NCBI GenBank assembly: GCA_002841395.1 | Contig: PGZM01000002.1 | Span: 504,201-568,200 of the forward strand | From: Firmicutes bacterium HGW-Firmicutes-9 | GTDB taxonomy: Bacteria; Bacillota; Clostridia; Christensenellales; CAG-138 | Length of the DNA: 64,000 bases | Direction of reading: 5' to 3' | Shown here: piece after piece, positions 19,802-28,955 of the stretch | How positions within the stretch are numbered: position 1 is the stretch's first letter | How the letters are laid out: every line of letters begins with the position of its first letter | Translations under genes and position numbers: made by a program | The notes under the pieces: generated by a model | The model's input: the letters and a program-made list of their open reading frames with translations, nothing else | What the model was told of the DNA's origin: nothing | Database searches by the model: none

Positions 19802-20698
19802 ATGATGAATGCTTTATTTTCGCTTGCCGCATCTGCGGTGCAGCATCTGACCGGGGCGAAGTTAGGTTCGTTTTGGTCGAAAGCCGCTCTGATTCTCTCG
19901 GAATCGGCAGATGCAACCTCCGGTGCAACAGTTGCTGCCGACGCAACTTCCGGCGCGACTGCTGCTGCCGTAGCGGTTTCACCTTTCTTGAACGCAATTG
20001 AATACACCATTGTTGTGCCTCTGCTTTATTTCTCCGTGTTATTCTGCATCGTCGGCATAATCTGGAGACTGTATAAAATTCTCGGGGCACCGCCTGCTCC
20101 CTATTCTCTAAAAATTTATCCGTCCTCCAAGTCACCCGGACTTGGTGCGTTGAAAGACACGTTTGCCATGCCGCAGCTCAGGCGCCATAAGCCTCTTTTT
20201 TGGGTGTTCCTGGTCATCTTCCACATCTCTCTAATCATGCTGCTTTTGGGGCATCTGGATATCCTTCCCTCAATCAGCATCGTGCCGGAAAGTTCGAGGC
20301 ATATGGTCGGCGCGGGTCTCGTCGGCGTTGGCGTTACGGTTCCGCTTTTATATTTTCTGTTCCGCAGATTCCGAACACCCGTTCGCGAACTCTCGGTTCC
20401 GGCGGATTATCTGCTTCTGATTCTCATCCTGTTCCTGTTCCTGTTCGGAGATCTGATGAGCTGGGGCAATTCCTGGACGCCGAACGGCTTCGTCATGACG
20501 AAACAGGACTTCTCGCTGTACTTCCAAGGACTGGCGCAGTTCACGTTTGCCGACCCGCGCGCGGTGCTGCCGGGATCGCACTATCACTTCCTTGTGATCC
20601 ACGTGCTACTGGCTGACTTGTTCTTCATCGTACTGCCGTTTTCCAAAATACTGCACGCGTTTTTGTCCTACCCCATCAATCTGTTAAGGAGGAAGTAA
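19802..20698 (+). CDS. membrane cytochrome b-like protein (NarI/HdrE/DsrM-like)
   Basis: five predicted TM helices, conserved His (FHISLIMLLLGHLDIL; GSHYHFLVIHVLLADLFFIVLPFSKILH). Confidence 0.8.
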   Translation: MMNALFSLAASAVQHLTGAKLGSFWSKAALILSESADATSGATVAADATSGATAAAVAVSPFLNAIEYTIVVPLLYFSVLFCIVGIIWRLYKILGAPPAPYSLKIYPSSKSPGLGALKDTFAMPQLRRHKPLFWVFLVIFHISLIMLLLGHLDILPSISIVPESSRHMVGAGLVGVGVTVPLLYFLFRRFRTPVRELSVPADYLLLILILFLFLFGDLMSWGNSWTPNGFVMTKQDFSLYFQGLAQFTFADPRAVLPGSHYHFLVIHVLLADLFFIVLPFSKILHAFLSYPINLLRRK

Positions 20699-20701
20699 AC
20701 T

Positions 20702-21949
20702 ATGGATGCAGCAACGCAAGACATGCTGAAAAATCTTTTTGAAACGAAGCTGAACTCAGCAATGAGGCTGTATTTGGAAACGTGTACGCATTGCGGCGCG
20801 TGCGTGGAAGCATGCCACGTGTACAATTCCATGCCGGAAATGCGGTATTCCTCTGTCGGCAGATCTGAAATCATCCGGAAGGTCTTCCTGAAGTATTTCA
20901 AGCTGCAGGGCAAGATCGCTCCCTGGCTTGGAGAAACCATCGAGCTGGATGACGTCACGATGGATCGGTTTTATGATGCGGCATATTCCTGCACAGGATG
21001 CCGCCGCTGCATGATGTATTGCCCGTTTGGCATCGATACACAGATGATCATGGGCATCGCGAAGCTTCTGCTGATCGGCGCAGATAAAGAACCGAAGCTT
21101 CTGACGATGCTTGCCGATATGTCGATTGCCAAAGGCGAAGACGCAGAAGCATCAAAAGCCGGGTTTGAAGAGGCAATTGCGAACATCGAACCCGAAGTCG
21201 AAGCACTCTGGAAAACCGCGCCCGGCAAGAAGACGATCCCGCTGAACGTTGAAGGCGCTGATATCCTCTATGTTGCGCTTTCGCCGAAGCATTCCATCAT
21301 TCCTGCTGCTGCAATACTGAACGCAGCAGACGCAAGCTGGACGCTCAGTTCCTTTGAAGCGGTCAACTTCGGTGCCTTTATGGGAGATTCGAAGCGAATG
21401 ATGGCTATTGCCCAGCGCATTATTGCCGAAGCGGAGCGACTCAAGGTAAAAACCGTCGCGATCGTAGAGTGCGGCACGGCTTACCGCGTCATGAAGCAGC
21501 AGACGGGAAAACACCCGTTTGAAGTAGTCGCCTTTGTCGAGCTGATCGCAAAGTTCCTTCGTGAAGGAAAGATTCATACAACAAAGAATATCGCGGAGAA
21601 GCTGACGTATCACGATCCTTGCCAGGTGGCGCGTAACGGCGGTGTTTATGAAGATCCGCGCTACGTGATCAGTCAAATCGCATCGGACTTCAAGGAAATG
21701 ACGCCCAACCGAGAAATGAACTGGTGCTGCGGTGGCGGCGGCGGTTTGGTCGCGATGGGCGAACTGGAGTTCAGGATGAAATCTTCCCGTGTCAAGGCCG
21801 ATCAGGTGAAAGCATCCGGCGCAGGCAGAATCTGCACGATCTGCGAAAACTGCCAAACGCAGCTTACGGACCTCAGCGAGCATTATGAGCTGGGTGTGCA
21901 GGTGGATTCCCTGGCAAATCTTGTTGCGCACGCACTCATTCAGGAATAA
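20702..21949 (+). CDS. (Fe-S)-binding protein, HdrD/DsrK-like with two CCG domains
   Basis: CTHCGACVEACHVYN; CTGCRRCMMYCPFG; DPCQVARNGGVYEDPRYV; NWCCGGGGGL; CTICENCQTQL. Confidence 0.9.
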   Translation: MDAATQDMLKNLFETKLNSAMRLYLETCTHCGACVEACHVYNSMPEMRYSSVGRSEIIRKVFLKYFKLQGKIAPWLGETIELDDVTMDRFYDAAYSCTGCRRCMMYCPFGIDTQMIMGIAKLLLIGADKEPKLLTMLADMSIAKGEDAEASKAGFEEAIANIEPEVEALWKTAPGKKTIPLNVEGADILYVALSPKHSIIPAAAILNAADASWTLSSFEAVNFGAFMGDSKRMMAIAQRIIAEAERLKVKTVAIVECGTAYRVMKQQTGKHPFEVVAFVELIAKFLREGKIHTTKNIAEKLTYHDPCQVARNGGVYEDPRYVISQIASDFKEMTPNREMNWCCGGGGGLVAMGELEFRMKSSRVKADQVKASGAGRICTICENCQTQLTDLSEHYELGVQVDSLANLVAHALIQE

Positions 21950-21972
21950 ACGTCGTACTAAGAAACGCATTA

Positions 21973-22000
21973 AAAAGAGCACCAAAATTGGTGCTCTTTT
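21973..22000 (+). terminator. Rho-independent terminator
   Basis: AAAAGAGCACCAA-AA-TTGGTGCTCTTTT. Confidence 0.85.
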
Positions 22001-22128
22001 ATGTTTGCGATGAGCAGCAAGCCGTGACATGGTTCTGGTTACTGGTAATTATTTATATTAAGACTTTGGTTTGACAAGACGATGTTTTATTTCACTCGAA
22101 TCACGCTATAATGATTAAGAGGTGATTA

Positions 22129-24186
22129 TTGTTGAACGCGTTTACCGATATGAGAAGGCGATATTTCGAAAGTCATTCGAATGAGTCTTTCGCGGAGTAC
22201 TATCTGACGCATCGTTGCTATGTCAGCGAGCAGGATGATATTGCGCGCAATCAGCTGAAAGAAAAAATCGCCGCAATACGTTTCTTGTATGAGAAGAACG
22301 CCGTCGAGGATGATATCCTCCATCTACTGGCGGATCTTGGCGATCAGCCGTATTTGGATCGCTATATAGTCGAGCTGATCATCCAGAATAAAGAACTTCT
22401 ATTAGAGAAACGCGTACAAACCAAGCTCCAGTCCCTGCTTTGCTCATCCAACATCACTCCGGCGAAGATGGCGCATCTCATCGATATCTGCCTGGAATGC
22501 GATCTGCCGCTGTTAAACGAGGATGCATTCCGCGCGGCTTTGAACACCTACAAACTTGATTTTGATGTCGTGTCCGTGCTGGTCGAATATGCCATTCATT
22601 TCGCGATCAGAGAACCCGCCGATTTGCTGCGCGATTTCCTATGTCAGTCGATTCCTGAAAACATCAAGCTTCAGATCATCGACTATCTGATCGCAGCTGA
22701 CTTTGACCCGGCTGAAATCAATCATTGGTTGCAAGATCATAGCGGAAAAGGCCAAATGTGCAATCTGCTCCACGACTATCTACGTTTTCGACACGAAGAA
22801 CTGCTAGGCGAAGATTGCGGCATCGTCGTGATACAAACCATGTTCTACGGTGACCCGGAATTCAGCGGCAGAGGGCAAAACGGCGGATTGGGTACGCTGC
22901 TCAAAACGCTCGGTAATTACCTATCCAGACACCGGCAAATTTCTCAGGTTGTCACGTTAACAATTCAACAAGGCTGGAACGAACACACGCCGTTCTTCAC
23001 CCGATATGACAGCAAACATCTGCTTGTTCGACTGCCCATTTACCTCAATAATGAAGACAAAAATGCATTCGTGAAACGGGAGCTGGCAATCAAGCGCGCT
23101 GTTGCGCGATTTCTGTCCCTGCGGCAGATTCAGCCCGATCTGATACATATACGTTTTCTCGATAACGCCTCGAAAGCCATGGCTGCGCTGTCGAAAGAGA
23201 TCGAAGCGAAGCTTGTATTCACGCTGACGCCGGATCCGCATCGCAACATGACGGACGCAAATGCAGATATCTTGTGTTTCAAGGTAGACGAAACGCTGGA
23301 GAAGTTGAATAAGATCACCATCGGAGACGAGCTGCTCGCCATGACCGATGGCATCGTCGGCATCGGTGGCGATACCGTGAGAGAGGAGCTGGAGCTTTAC
23401 TTCCCGCAACTCAAGGCAACCGGTACTCCGGTCGATATCAGCATGATCGGCGAGGGTATCGACACAAACATCGACGCGCAGCAGTTTGATCTTTGGCAGT
23501 TTCTCGAAAATCACACAATGGGTTATTCGATCGACCCTTCCCACCGGGATCTGCCAATCATGCTGAATATTGGAAGATTAAACGAGCAAAAGGGACAACA
23601 GCATCTGCTCAAAGCATGGGGTGACTCCCTACTCTGGCAGGATTATAACCTGTTGATCATCGGTGGAAGTAAGCAGGGCGAATCCGCGGAAGAAGCCGCA
23701 ATAATAGAGTATTTTCGGAAATACATGGCTTCCCGTCCGGAGCTTGCGGGCAGATTTTCACACATTGAGGCCTTGCCCAATTCGGACGTTAGAAGCATTG
23801 AGCGAAGCATCATGGATCATGCGACCGCGCGGATGCCTAACGTATATGTCTGCTCCAGCGTTAAGGAAGAGTTTGGAATTTCCATCCTGGAAGCCATGTC
23901 GGAAGGATTTCTGATCTTTGCACCCATCAAAGGCGGCGTGAAAACATATCTGGTCGATGGTCAGAACGGGTTTTTGATCGACACCAAGGATGCAGCGTCT
24001 ATTCAACAGGGTATCGAATCGGTGCTTTACCATTCGAACCTGCAATCGAACGATTTTCAAGAGATCATGCAGCGCGGCAAACGTACGGTTCTGAATCAAT
24101 TCTCGATGGACGAGATTGCAAAGAATTTCGCGGAACTCTACCTCGGACTAAGCGCGGACGACGGTCTCATGTGCGTCATGGATTGA
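22129..24186 (+). CDS. large GT-B glycosyltransferase (group 1/GT4-like C-terminal half)
   Basis: LNIGRLNEQKGQQHLLKAW; SSVKEEFGISILEAMSEGFLIFAPIKGGVKTYLVDGQNGFLID; TTG start with AAGAGGTGAT RBS. Confidence 0.8.
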   Translation: MLNAFTDMRRRYFESHSNESFAEYYLTHRCYVSEQDDIARNQLKEKIAAIRFLYEKNAVEDDILHLLADLGDQPYLDRYIVELIIQNKELLLEKRVQTKLQSLLCSSNITPAKMAHLIDICLECDLPLLNEDAFRAALNTYKLDFDVVSVLVEYAIHFAIREPADLLRDFLCQSIPENIKLQIIDYLIAADFDPAEINHWLQDHSGKGQMCNLLHDYLRFRHEELLGEDCGIVVIQTMFYGDPEFSGRGQNGGLGTLLKTLGNYLSRHRQISQVVTLTIQQGWNEHTPFFTRYDSKHLLVRLPIYLNNEDKNAFVKRELAIKRAVARFLSLRQIQPDLIHIRFLDNASKAMAALSKEIEAKLVFTLTPDPHRNMTDANADILCFKVDETLEKLNKITIGDELLAMTDGIVGIGGDTVREELELYFPQLKATGTPVDISMIGEGIDTNIDAQQFDLWQFLENHTMGYSIDPSHRDLPIMLNIGRLNEQKGQQHLLKAWGDSLLWQDYNLLIIGGSKQGESAEEAAIIEYFRKYMASRPELAGRFSHIEALPNSDVRSIERSIMDHATARMPNVYVCSSVKEEFGISILEAMSEGFLIFAPIKGGVKTYLVDGQNGFLIDTKDAASIQQGIESVLYHSNLQSNDFQEIMQRGKRTVLNQFSMDEIAKNFAELYLGLSADDGLMCVMD

Positions 24187-24241
24187 TTTTGATGGATCAA
24201 TCAAGGCCGAGTCCATCTGCTCCACCATTGATTATTTTTAG

Positions 24242-24898
24242 CTACGGCGCAGATGCAATGATTTTTAATCCGTACGGAACAAGCGAGGCTGCCATCATGA
24301 TGGAAGCACTCAGATTTATAATTTCTGCGCCATCAGGCGTAGCAATAAATAACGTGCCGATTAAAAACAAAACACTCTGCCAGGGAGAAAGCGTTTGGGT
24401 CTTGAGTAAGGCTATGGCTTGAATGCCAAATCCGATTGGTAGAAAAACAATTCCCCAAAGCAGTTTCAACCAACCTTTTCTTGTAAACAATGTCATAACA
24501 CCCGGCATAATTTGATCAAAAGTTTTTTCTGGCAACGTGTCAAATGCACTCATCGTCAGGCACAGTGCACCTTTATCAACTGCCAGAAAAATTGCGCCTA
24601 AAATCGCGATAAATCCGCCAATAAACCCACCCCAGGCACAGGCGCTATTTGCGAGAAGTCTTGTGAAGTGCAGCGCAACCACAATCAGAAGACCTGTATT
24701 GAGCGTCACCAACACGTGCCCAAAATGGACGAGTTTGTTGCCATGGGCTCTGCGTGCCAGCTCCTCCGGCCCCAGTAATCGCGGGCGCAGCAATCTGGGG
24801 TGAGCGGCAAAAGCAAAGACAAATACAAGCGGGAATATAATTAGCGCTAAACCAACGCCAATCATTTCAATTTGATTTAAGATAAGGTTCGTACTCAT
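24242..24898 (-). CDS. polytopic membrane protein, unknown
   Basis: 218 aa, about six hydrophobic segments. Confidence 0.65.
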   Translation of the reverse strand: MSTNLILNQIEMIGVGLALIIFPLVFVFAFAAHPRLLRPRLLGPEELARRAHGNKLVHFGHVLVTLNTGLLIVVALHFTRLLANSACAWGGFIGGFIAILGAIFLAVDKGALCLTMSAFDTLPEKTFDQIMPGVMTLFTRKGWLKLLWGIVFLPIGFGIQAIALLKTQTLSPWQSVLFLIGTLFIATPDGAEIINLSASIMMAASLVPYGLKIIASAP

Positions 24899-25026
24899 TT
24901 CATAACTCCTTTTTGATATTCGATAAAAGACCTTTTATTTACTATGATCCAGATCATTTCTGTTGCAAGATGAAGAGATCACCTGAAGATACAACAATCT
25001 TCTCTGAATTCATTCATATAGTTTTA

Positions 25027-25674
25027 TTAAGAAATTTCGTGTTTGGTTTTATTGGCAGCTCTTTGAACATACTTCGAGCGATGGATCAATTGGATTAGGT
25101 TTACCGTAATAGAATAAACCGCAAGACCGACTGCGATCAAAATGAACAACCATAATGCAAAGGGTCCGACTATCTGTTGAATATTGTACAAATCACCTTT
25201 CCATCCAGTAAGTAAACCAATTACTTCACCAACTATGTTAAATGCCGGGCGAAGACATAACAGCATGAACGTTAACCCGGCAAAAAAAGCATTCCCGAGA
25301 AAACCTTTTTTGAAGATAAATAGAGAGAAAATCAAACAGATTATGTCCACCAGATAAGGGAATGCATGAAACGTAAGTTGTTGCCAACACTGAGGAATTC
25401 CGCTCGGCGTAATCCATGCAGCACCACCGCCGAATTCTCCTAACCAGAACCTTGGAATAAGTCGATAATCTATAGTTTTCCCTCCAACCAAATAAAGACC
25501 AGCGGCATGGCTCAACTCATGTAAGATCATATAAGAGAAATACCAAAAGATGGCGATAATCACGAGAGAGGGAACAACCTCGCGCATTGGCCAATTTCCC
25601 TTGAGATATAGGACAAGCAAAGGAATAACAACGATAATCAAGATTTCAATTGTGACCAACAGATAGCTTTGCAT
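25027..25674 (-). CDS. M50-like (site-2 protease fold) membrane protein
   Basis: ILHELSHAAGLYLVGG contains an HExxH-like HELSH metal motif in a polytopic protein. Confidence 0.65.
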   Translation of the reverse strand: MQSYLLVTIEILIIVVIPLLVLYLKGNWPMREVVPSLVIIAIFWYFSYMILHELSHAAGLYLVGGKTIDYRLIPRFWLGEFGGGAAWITPSGIPQCWQQLTFHAFPYLVDIICLIFSLFIFKKGFLGNAFFAGLTFMLLCLRPAFNIVGEVIGLLTGWKGDLYNIQQIVGPFALWLFILIAVGLAVYSITVNLIQLIHRSKYVQRAANKTKHEIS

Positions 25675-25747
25675 AGTAGTCTCCTGCGTTTAATAATTCT
25701 TATAACTGCTTACGGCTTAGCAGATTCGATGAATCATATCTCAATTT

Positions 25748-27193
25748 CTACTTACTCTCTTTCAAGACAATTGGCGTGTTTTTCCTTTTAATAGTGGAAT
25801 ATGCTCGCAGTTCGACGGCATTCATCCCGCACGCCTTTATGCAATTCAGGCAACGCATGCAGCTGGAACTGTCAATTTCGCATCTGCTCGTGGATATTTC
25901 GATCGATTCAGTCGGACATATCATCCTGCACTTGCCGCATTGAGCGCACTGCTCGGTTTTGATCGCTAGTTTTATTGGAGTGATTTTACTAAGGAAACGA
26001 AACATCGTCCCCCACGGGCAGAGCGCGCCGCACCAGACAACGCTGGGATAAAAAAAGGATACGATCATACCGGCCAGTGTCAGCGCAAGGAATATCTGCG
26101 GCCGCAAATGCAGTATCATCGATATTGTAAAGGCGCACAGAAACAGCAAGAAAACCATTATTCCAGCTGATTTGCTTTTTAGCCATTTGGGAACTGTTCT
26201 CTTTTTTATTGGATGATTTCGAAATAGCTTTTCTTTCAAAACATCGAACATATGTGCCGGGCATAGCCATCCGCAGTAAAAGCGGCCAAACAACACACTA
26301 AGAACAAAACCCGTGATCAAAGGAATTAGCCAGAGCCTCCCGTTACCGGTAAGAAATAAACCAGTAAATGCAGAAAGAGATATCATCTGAATTAGAAACT
26401 GTACAAGAATAGTCGTTTTGCGCCGCGGCTTTTTTCTACCGTTGCCGCTTCCTCTCTGGTAACCAAGTGCATCCTTGATTTTTCGTACGGACTTCCTGTA
26501 CATGAGCGAGCCCATCAGTAAGGGTACCACCATTGTCGCCATAAACCTGAAATTTGATTGATTTAAAGCATGTCCAAACTCAAACCCTTTGGTGATCATT
26601 AGCGACGCGATAGCTGAGACAAAAAATAAAATTACACCGGCATGATACAAGAGCTTGATTTCTCGTTTCAGCGTAAGCAGATTGTTCCTATATTCTTCCT
26701 CGTGATTTTCTCTCATTCCTTCGATGACGCTCATCACAACCGTTGTCGAGAAAAAATTGTAAAACATCAGTACTAGTGCCGCACCGGACAATGATCCTAC
26801 AATAGCTGATGAATACCATGCTCCCATATCGATCGGGATGAAGCATAAGCTGTTCGTCGATAGCATAGATAAGAACGCAAATGTACCGATCGTTCCGAAG
26901 GATACAACGAATATCGCGTTAAATAGCAAAATAAATTTTCCGTTCATGGGGCGTTGCCGATTATGGCTCAGATTATCTGTCGCCTGTTTCGCTTTGCACC
27001 CCATATACACCGTATTGGCGACGGAGTAGATCACGAACATGGAAAGCACAGGTACGGAAGTGAGGCAGTGTAAATACTGCTGAACCGAAACGATCTGCAA
27101 CCGGAATATCATCCATACGCCCCAGATGACAGGACCAATAAAGTACATAAAAAAATGGAGCGCAGCGATTTTGAGAATAGACGCATTCTTCAT
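25748..27193 (-). CDS. 4Fe-4S membrane protein, NapH/CcoG-like, with extra N-terminal membrane domain
   Basis: FGRFYCGWLCPAHMFDVLKEKL; WCGALCPWGTMFRFLSKITPIKL; CAQCGKCRMICPTESIEI; CMRCLNCIKACGMNAVEL. Confidence 0.85.
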   Translation of the reverse strand: MKNASILKIAALHFFMYFIGPVIWGVWMIFRLQIVSVQQYLHCLTSVPVLSMFVIYSVANTVYMGCKAKQATDNLSHNRQRPMNGKFILLFNAIFVVSFGTIGTFAFLSMLSTNSLCFIPIDMGAWYSSAIVGSLSGAALVLMFYNFFSTTVVMSVIEGMRENHEEEYRNNLLTLKREIKLLYHAGVILFFVSAIASLMITKGFEFGHALNQSNFRFMATMVVPLLMGSLMYRKSVRKIKDALGYQRGSGNGRKKPRRKTTILVQFLIQMISLSAFTGLFLTGNGRLWLIPLITGFVLSVLFGRFYCGWLCPAHMFDVLKEKLFRNHPIKKRTVPKWLKSKSAGIMVFLLFLCAFTISMILHLRPQIFLALTLAGMIVSFFYPSVVWCGALCPWGTMFRFLSKITPIKLAIKTEQCAQCGKCRMICPTESIEISTSRCEIDSSSCMRCLNCIKACGMNAVELRAYSTIKRKNTPIVLKESK

Positions 27194-27813
27194 TTACTTC
27201 TCTCCCTGATAAATTGGAAATCGCAAACCTGATCGCCCCTGCCAAGCGTTTTTGTTCTTGCCCAAATAACATTTCTGGACATATTTCCATACACCTCGTC
27301 GTCGATCTGGCAAAAGCATTTCAGGAGTTCTTCGCGCTGATAGCACCTCAGTACGTTCTGATAGAAACAGCAGCTGACATCAAACGCGATTGCGCTTGCG
27401 CTGTTTTCGAGCCATGTTGTCGTCCACCCCGTGCAGGGATATGTTACTGACATGCTTTTTTTCGTCATAATGCGCAGTAACGAATAAAACATCGGAAGTT
27501 TGCCCAAAAGACGATATGCAGACGTTAGTTTTCTGTAATAGATGCGGTTGAAACGTTCAAACATCGTTATCGCTTCCGTCTGCGATCGGCCGTCGTTTAA
27601 GAGAGCATCGTATAAAGCAATGCCCGGCAGGATATTCTGCGTTAAATGTTTGTTCAGAACCTTATTTGCATAAATCGCTCTTGCTTTGAATAGCGACTCA
27701 TATCGTGCGCGAAAATCCGGATAAACTATTTCCGCTTCAACTGGTTCCATCATTTCAATCAGAGTGCTCTTATATTTTCTGCACAATGCATTTGAAACTT
27801 TAGTCGTGGACAT
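27190..27813 (-). CDS. L-2-amino-thiazoline-4-carboxylic acid hydrolase-like protein
   Basis: family-like layout with YPCTGWTTTWLENSASAIAFDVSCCFYQNVLRCYQREELLKCFCQIDD; ATGA overlap with downstream gene. Confidence 0.7.
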   Translation of the reverse strand: MSTTKVSNALCRKYKSTLIEMMEPVEAEIVYPDFRARYESLFKARAIYANKVLNKHLTQNILPGIALYDALLNDGRSQTEAITMFERFNRIYYRKLTSAYRLLGKLPMFYSLLRIMTKKSMSVTYPCTGWTTTWLENSASAIAFDVSCCFYQNVLRCYQREELLKCFCQIDDEVYGNMSRNVIWARTKTLGRGDQVCDFQFIRERSK

Positions 27814-27841
27814 CAATTTATTTCCTCAAAATCTGAATTAT

Positions 27842-27863
27842 TTAATGAACCTTATTTCATTAT
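27842..27863. promoter_or_regulatory. candidate TetR operator O1
   Basis: TTAATGA-ACCTTATT-TCATTAT palindrome. Confidence 0.6.
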
Positions 27864-27869
27864 GTCGTT

Positions 27870-27898
27870 AATGTATCACCGCCCGTTCCTGCTGTCAA
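27870..27898 (-). promoter_or_regulatory. sigma70-type promoter for ATC-hydrolase operon
   Basis: minus strand TTGACA-N17-TACATT. Confidence 0.6.
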
Positions 27899-27901
27899 TA
27901 G

Positions 27902-27923
27902 ATAATGAACAATATATCATTAT
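27902..27923. promoter_or_regulatory. candidate TetR operator O2
   Basis: ATAATGA-ACAATATA-TCATTAT palindrome matching O1. Confidence 0.65.
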
Positions 27924-27926
27924 TTA

Positions 27927-27955
27927 TTGACATCTCTTTTCGCCGCTGTTATGAT
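27927..27955 (+). promoter_or_regulatory. sigma70-type promoter for tetR-like gene
   Basis: TTGACA-N17-TATGAT. Confidence 0.65.
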
Positions 27956-27986
27956 GTTGTTATATTAATTAACGGAGTCAAGTTAA

Positions 27987-28592
27987 ATGAAACATATTCC
28001 TCAGGAAGAACGAAAAGCCGAAACTAAAAAGAAACTTGTTGATTCTGCAATGACATTGTTTTCTGCGAAGGGCTATTATCAGACCAACTCAAAAGAGATC
28101 GCCGAAAATGCCGGCCTTGCAGTCGGTAGCTTTTATCGTCATTTTGCGGATAAACGGGATATTTTGAAGTTTATTCTGAGTTCCTATATCAACGATGCCT
28201 TTTCTGACGATGAGGCGAGAGAGATCAATATAAACGAGTCGAACCGTAAGGACATTTTCAGAAAACTGCTTCGCCGCGGATTTGAATTGCATCGCTTTAC
28301 CCCTGGGTTTTATCAGCAGGTTACTTTACTGAGTGCGACTGACGAAGAAATCGGATCCGTGTTTCACGAGTACAAAAATGCGATGTTCGCGCGTATCAAA
28401 GAGTTAATCATGGCAAGCGCACCAAATCTTTCGCAAGAGAGTTGCGAAATTACCTGCACCATCCTCTACGCCGCAATCGAGGGCACAATCCATGCCGTCA
28501 AATTTTCGCCAACTGTACTGGATGAAACACCGTATATCGATCAGCTATCAGATTTATTTGATGCATATCTCGCTTCGGTTCGAGATATCTAA
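27987..28592 (+). CDS. TetR/AcrR family transcriptional regulator
   Basis: KKKLVDSAMTLFSAKGYYQTNSKEIAENAGLAVGSFYRHFADKRDIL. Confidence 0.95.
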   Translation: MKHIPQEERKAETKKKLVDSAMTLFSAKGYYQTNSKEIAENAGLAVGSFYRHFADKRDILKFILSSYINDAFSDDEAREININESNRKDIFRKLLRRGFELHRFTPGFYQQVTLLSATDEEIGSVFHEYKNAMFARIKELIMASAPNLSQESCEITCTILYAAIEGTIHAVKFSPTVLDETPYIDQLSDLFDAYLASVRDI

Positions 28593-28648
28593 ATCTAAAC
28601 CATTGCTTAACTATCTAGTATCTGCCTAAACAACGAGTAATCGAAAAA

Positions 28649-28680
28649 ACCCGCAAATATTAGAAGATTTGCGGGTCTTT
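28649..28680 (+). terminator. Rho-independent terminator
   Basis: ACCCGCAAAT...ATTTGCGGGT followed by CTTT. Confidence 0.75.
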
Positions 28681-28927
28681 AAATCACACATCAATTTTAG
28701 TATATGTCAGAAACAAAATGCCTATGTCCGTTTAAATACACGATGACTGTCTACTTAAGTTCTCGGCCGTACATCAACTCAGCCAACAGCCAGCTGAGAT
28801 CATGCAATTGAAATTCGGCTCTGAAACGAAGTAGTTTCTAGTGCTATTTTGTACGACCTTAGCAAAAACCTTAGCAATAGTCTATTCGACGAGAAAACCG
28901 AGGTGTTTGTAAGTGCCTGAAAAAAAG

Positions 28928-28950
28928 AAAAAACCCCTGAATCAGGGGCT
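28928..28950 (-). terminator. terminator downstream of tRNA-Ser
   Basis: minus strand GCCCCTGATTCAGGGG-TTTTTT. Confidence 0.75.
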
Positions 28951-28955
28951 TTTCA

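Noticed and set aside
28593-28955. Possible integrative-element scar next to tRNA-Ser
   Set aside because: No second copy of the tRNA 3' end and no integrase or recombinase frame could be recognised
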